In this document: piece after piece, positions 62,925 to 64,000 of the stretch
Layout: each line of letters starts with the position of its first letter
Position numbering within the stretch: position 1 is the first letter of the stretch
NCBI GenBank assembly: GCA_026388095.1
Contig: JAPLKL010000014.1
Location: forward strand, 62,001-126,000
Reading direction: 5' to 3'
DNA: 64,000 nucleotides
Origin: Elusimicrobiota bacterium
Lineage (GTDB): Bacteria; Elusimicrobiota; Elusimicrobia; UBA1565; UBA9628
The notes under the pieces: model-generated
Seen by the model: only the letters and a program-made list of their open reading frames with translations
Told to the model about the DNA's origin: nothing
Database searches by the model: none
Translations under genes and position numbers: made by a program

Positions 62925-64000
62925 GTGATCCTCCTCTTGGCCCAGACCGCCAGCTTCTCCCGGAATATCTTGGCGTTGTGCCGCACGTCCACCGGGAAGC
63001 CCGGATGGAACAGCACCGTGCGGATGCTCCTGGTGTGCGCGAAGCGTTGCGCCGTCTCCAGGAGCTCGCGGCGCACCAGGTCCCGGTCCGCGCCGGGTTC
63101 CAGCTCCACGCAGAGCACCGGGGTCTGCCCTGCGGCGGCGGCCACTCCCACCAGGGCGCTGCGCCGCACCTGGGGGTGCTGGTTGAAGACCCCCTCGCAA
63201 GGGATGGTGAAGAGGGCCTCGGGCGGGGAGCCGACGCGGTGGCTCTTGCGGCCGCAGAACCACAGCCGGCCCGCTTCGTCGAGATAGCCCAAGTCGCCCA
63301 TGCGGTGGCGCAGGGAGTCCCCGTCCGGGATCTTGGCCAGGGCCGTGGCCTCGGGCCGGCGGAAATACTCTCGGGTCACCACCGGCCCCTTGACCACGAT
63401 CTCTCCGATCTGCCCGGCCGGCAGGCAAAGGGAGCCGGACCAGGCGGAGATCGGCTCGTCGCTGATGCGGATGACCTTGACCTCCATCCCGGGCCAGGGG
63501 CGGCCTACGCACACGCCGCGCCCCTGCGCGGTCAGCCCCGCCGTCTCTCCGAGGACCTCCGCAGCCGTGATGCAGGCCACGGGCAGAGCTTCCGTGGCCC
63601 CGTACGGGGTGTGGATATCCGCTCCCGGCGAGAGCATGCGCGCCAGACGCTCCAGGACCTTGGCCGGCACCGGAGCTCCGGCGGAAAGGACGCGCTTGAG
63701 GCTGGGCAGGCAGACCCCGTGCCGCTCGCCGTAGCGTCCCACCGCGTCGAGCAAGGCCGGCGAGCCGAAGAGCTGGACCGCGCCGTGCTTCTGGATGGGC
63801 AGGACGATCTCCAGGGGATCGACCTTGGCCGGCCGGGTGGGGTCCATGCGCGGGATGATGGCGCTCTGCCCCAGCGCCACGTCGAAGAGCGCGAAGAGCG
63901 GGAAGGTGGCCACCGAGAAGCCTCCGGGCTCGATTCCGAAGTGCGACTGGAGCATGGCCGCCTGGTGCGCGAATATGCCGTGCGTGTAGACCGCGCCCTT
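62921..64000 (-). CDS. oleC: OleC-type beta-lactone synthetase (AMP-binding family), N-terminus outside window
   Basis: Converts 2-alkyl-3-hydroxyalkanoate to a beta-lactone in olefin synthesis. The 359 residues present read from the window edge through 'KGAVYTHGIFAHQAAM', so the A3-type loop lies just outside. Marks: 'VATFPLFALFDVALGQSAIIPRMDPTRPAKVDP', 'VLSAGAPVPAKVLERL', 'THTPYGATEALPVA'-like core, 'GEIVVKGPVVTREYFRRPEATALAKI', and 'MGDLGYLDEAGRLWFCGRKSHRV'. These blocks are characteristic of OleC rather than generic acyl-CoA ligases. It is coupled to oleD. Confidence 0.88.
   Translation of the reverse strand, partial: KGAVYTHGIFAHQAAMLQSHFGIEPGGFSVATFPLFALFDVALGQSAIIPRMDPTRPAKVDPLEIVLPIQKHGAVQLFGSPALLDAVGRYGERHGVCLPSLKRVLSAGAPVPAKVLERLARMLSPGADIHTPYGATEALPVACITAAEVLGETAGLTAQGRGVCVGRPWPGMEVKVIRISDEPISAWSGSLCLPAGQIGEIVVKGPVVTREYFRRPEATALAKIPDGDSLRHRMGDLGYLDEAGRLWFCGRKSHRVGSPPEALFTIPCEGVFNQHPQVRRSALVGVAAAAGQTPVLCVELEPGADRDLVRRELLETAQRFAHTRSIRTVLFHPGFPVDVRHNAKIFREKLAVWAKRRIT

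Noticed and set aside
61920-63512. 530-codon minus-strand frame extending oleD upstream
   Set aside because: The part before 62924 is a shadow of oleC; the ATG at 62924 has GAGGAGG and begins the dehydrogenase fold.

Overview
The window is about two-thirds GC, densely coded and bacterial. I see no insertion sequence, prophage, integrase or CRISPR array. Several traits suggest a member of the Elusimicrobiota or a related poorly cultured phylum: large exported proteins that match no named family, a full set of low-potential and transhydrogenase enzymes, and a mosaic of housekeeping genes. This placement is an inference from protein character, not a measured phylogeny.

Layout. 1-5.5 kb (minus): an exported caspase-like protein (cut by the left edge) translationally coupled to adenine deaminase, then an exported protein joining a HEYTH (zincin-like) region to a HAD phosphatase. 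5.7-14.3 kb (plus): a glycine-zipper protein, then a P-loop enzyme of the cyclic 2,3-diphosphoglycerate synthetase family, ornithine aminotransferase, ornithine carbamoyltransferase, a lipoprotein, a CDF metal exporter with three C-terminal dimerisation repeats, a sensor kinase and an AI-2E-type permease. 14.3-18 kb: hybrid PAS kinase, Fe/Mn superoxide dismutase and FabF. 18-24.4 kb: a DUF421 protein, a Tim44/TerB/zinc-ribbon membrane protein, and a 1315-residue Pls-type non-ribosomal peptide synthetase. 24.4-30.9 kb: MoeB-rhodanese, a ferritin-like protein, initiator tRNA-Met, and a 1004-residue ABC transporter. 30.9-39.9 kb: 2-oxoacid decarboxylase, M3 peptidase, DUF2914 protein, RsmH, a spermidine-synthase-like protein and a rhodanese. 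40-43.6 kb: a four-subunit 2-oxoacid:ferredoxin oxidoreductase and a Bax-inhibitor-1 protein. 43.6-51.8 kb: a PEP/pyruvate-binding protein, glutamate dehydrogenase, ferritin and PntAB. 51.8-58.1 kb: an exported metalloprotease and a malQ-glgB operon. 58-64 kb: RNase H with a C-terminal hybrid-binding domain, a TerC protein, a phosphopentomutase-like enzyme, and OleD plus the 3' part of OleC (long-chain olefin synthesis) running off the right edge.

Metabolically, the window combines amino-acid and 2-oxoacid use (Gdh, 2-oxoacid:ferredoxin oxidoreductase, decarboxylase, ornithine enzymes, peptidases), pyridine-nucleotide balancing (PntAB), glycogen handling, and oxidative or metal stress defence (SOD, ferritins, CDF, TerC).

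The most novel signals are not protein genes. (1) A roughly 65-nt element occurs three times (26517, 38011 and 39491). It has a small hairpin, a GNRA-capped C5/G5 terminator hairpin and a fixed tail. Two copies lie directly behind their own sigma70-type promoter and the third follows the initiator tRNA. It looks like an undescribed small-RNA family. (2) At least seven genes have a -10 hexamer only 6-7 nt before the start codon and no Shine-Dalgarno sequence, which predicts leaderless mRNAs.
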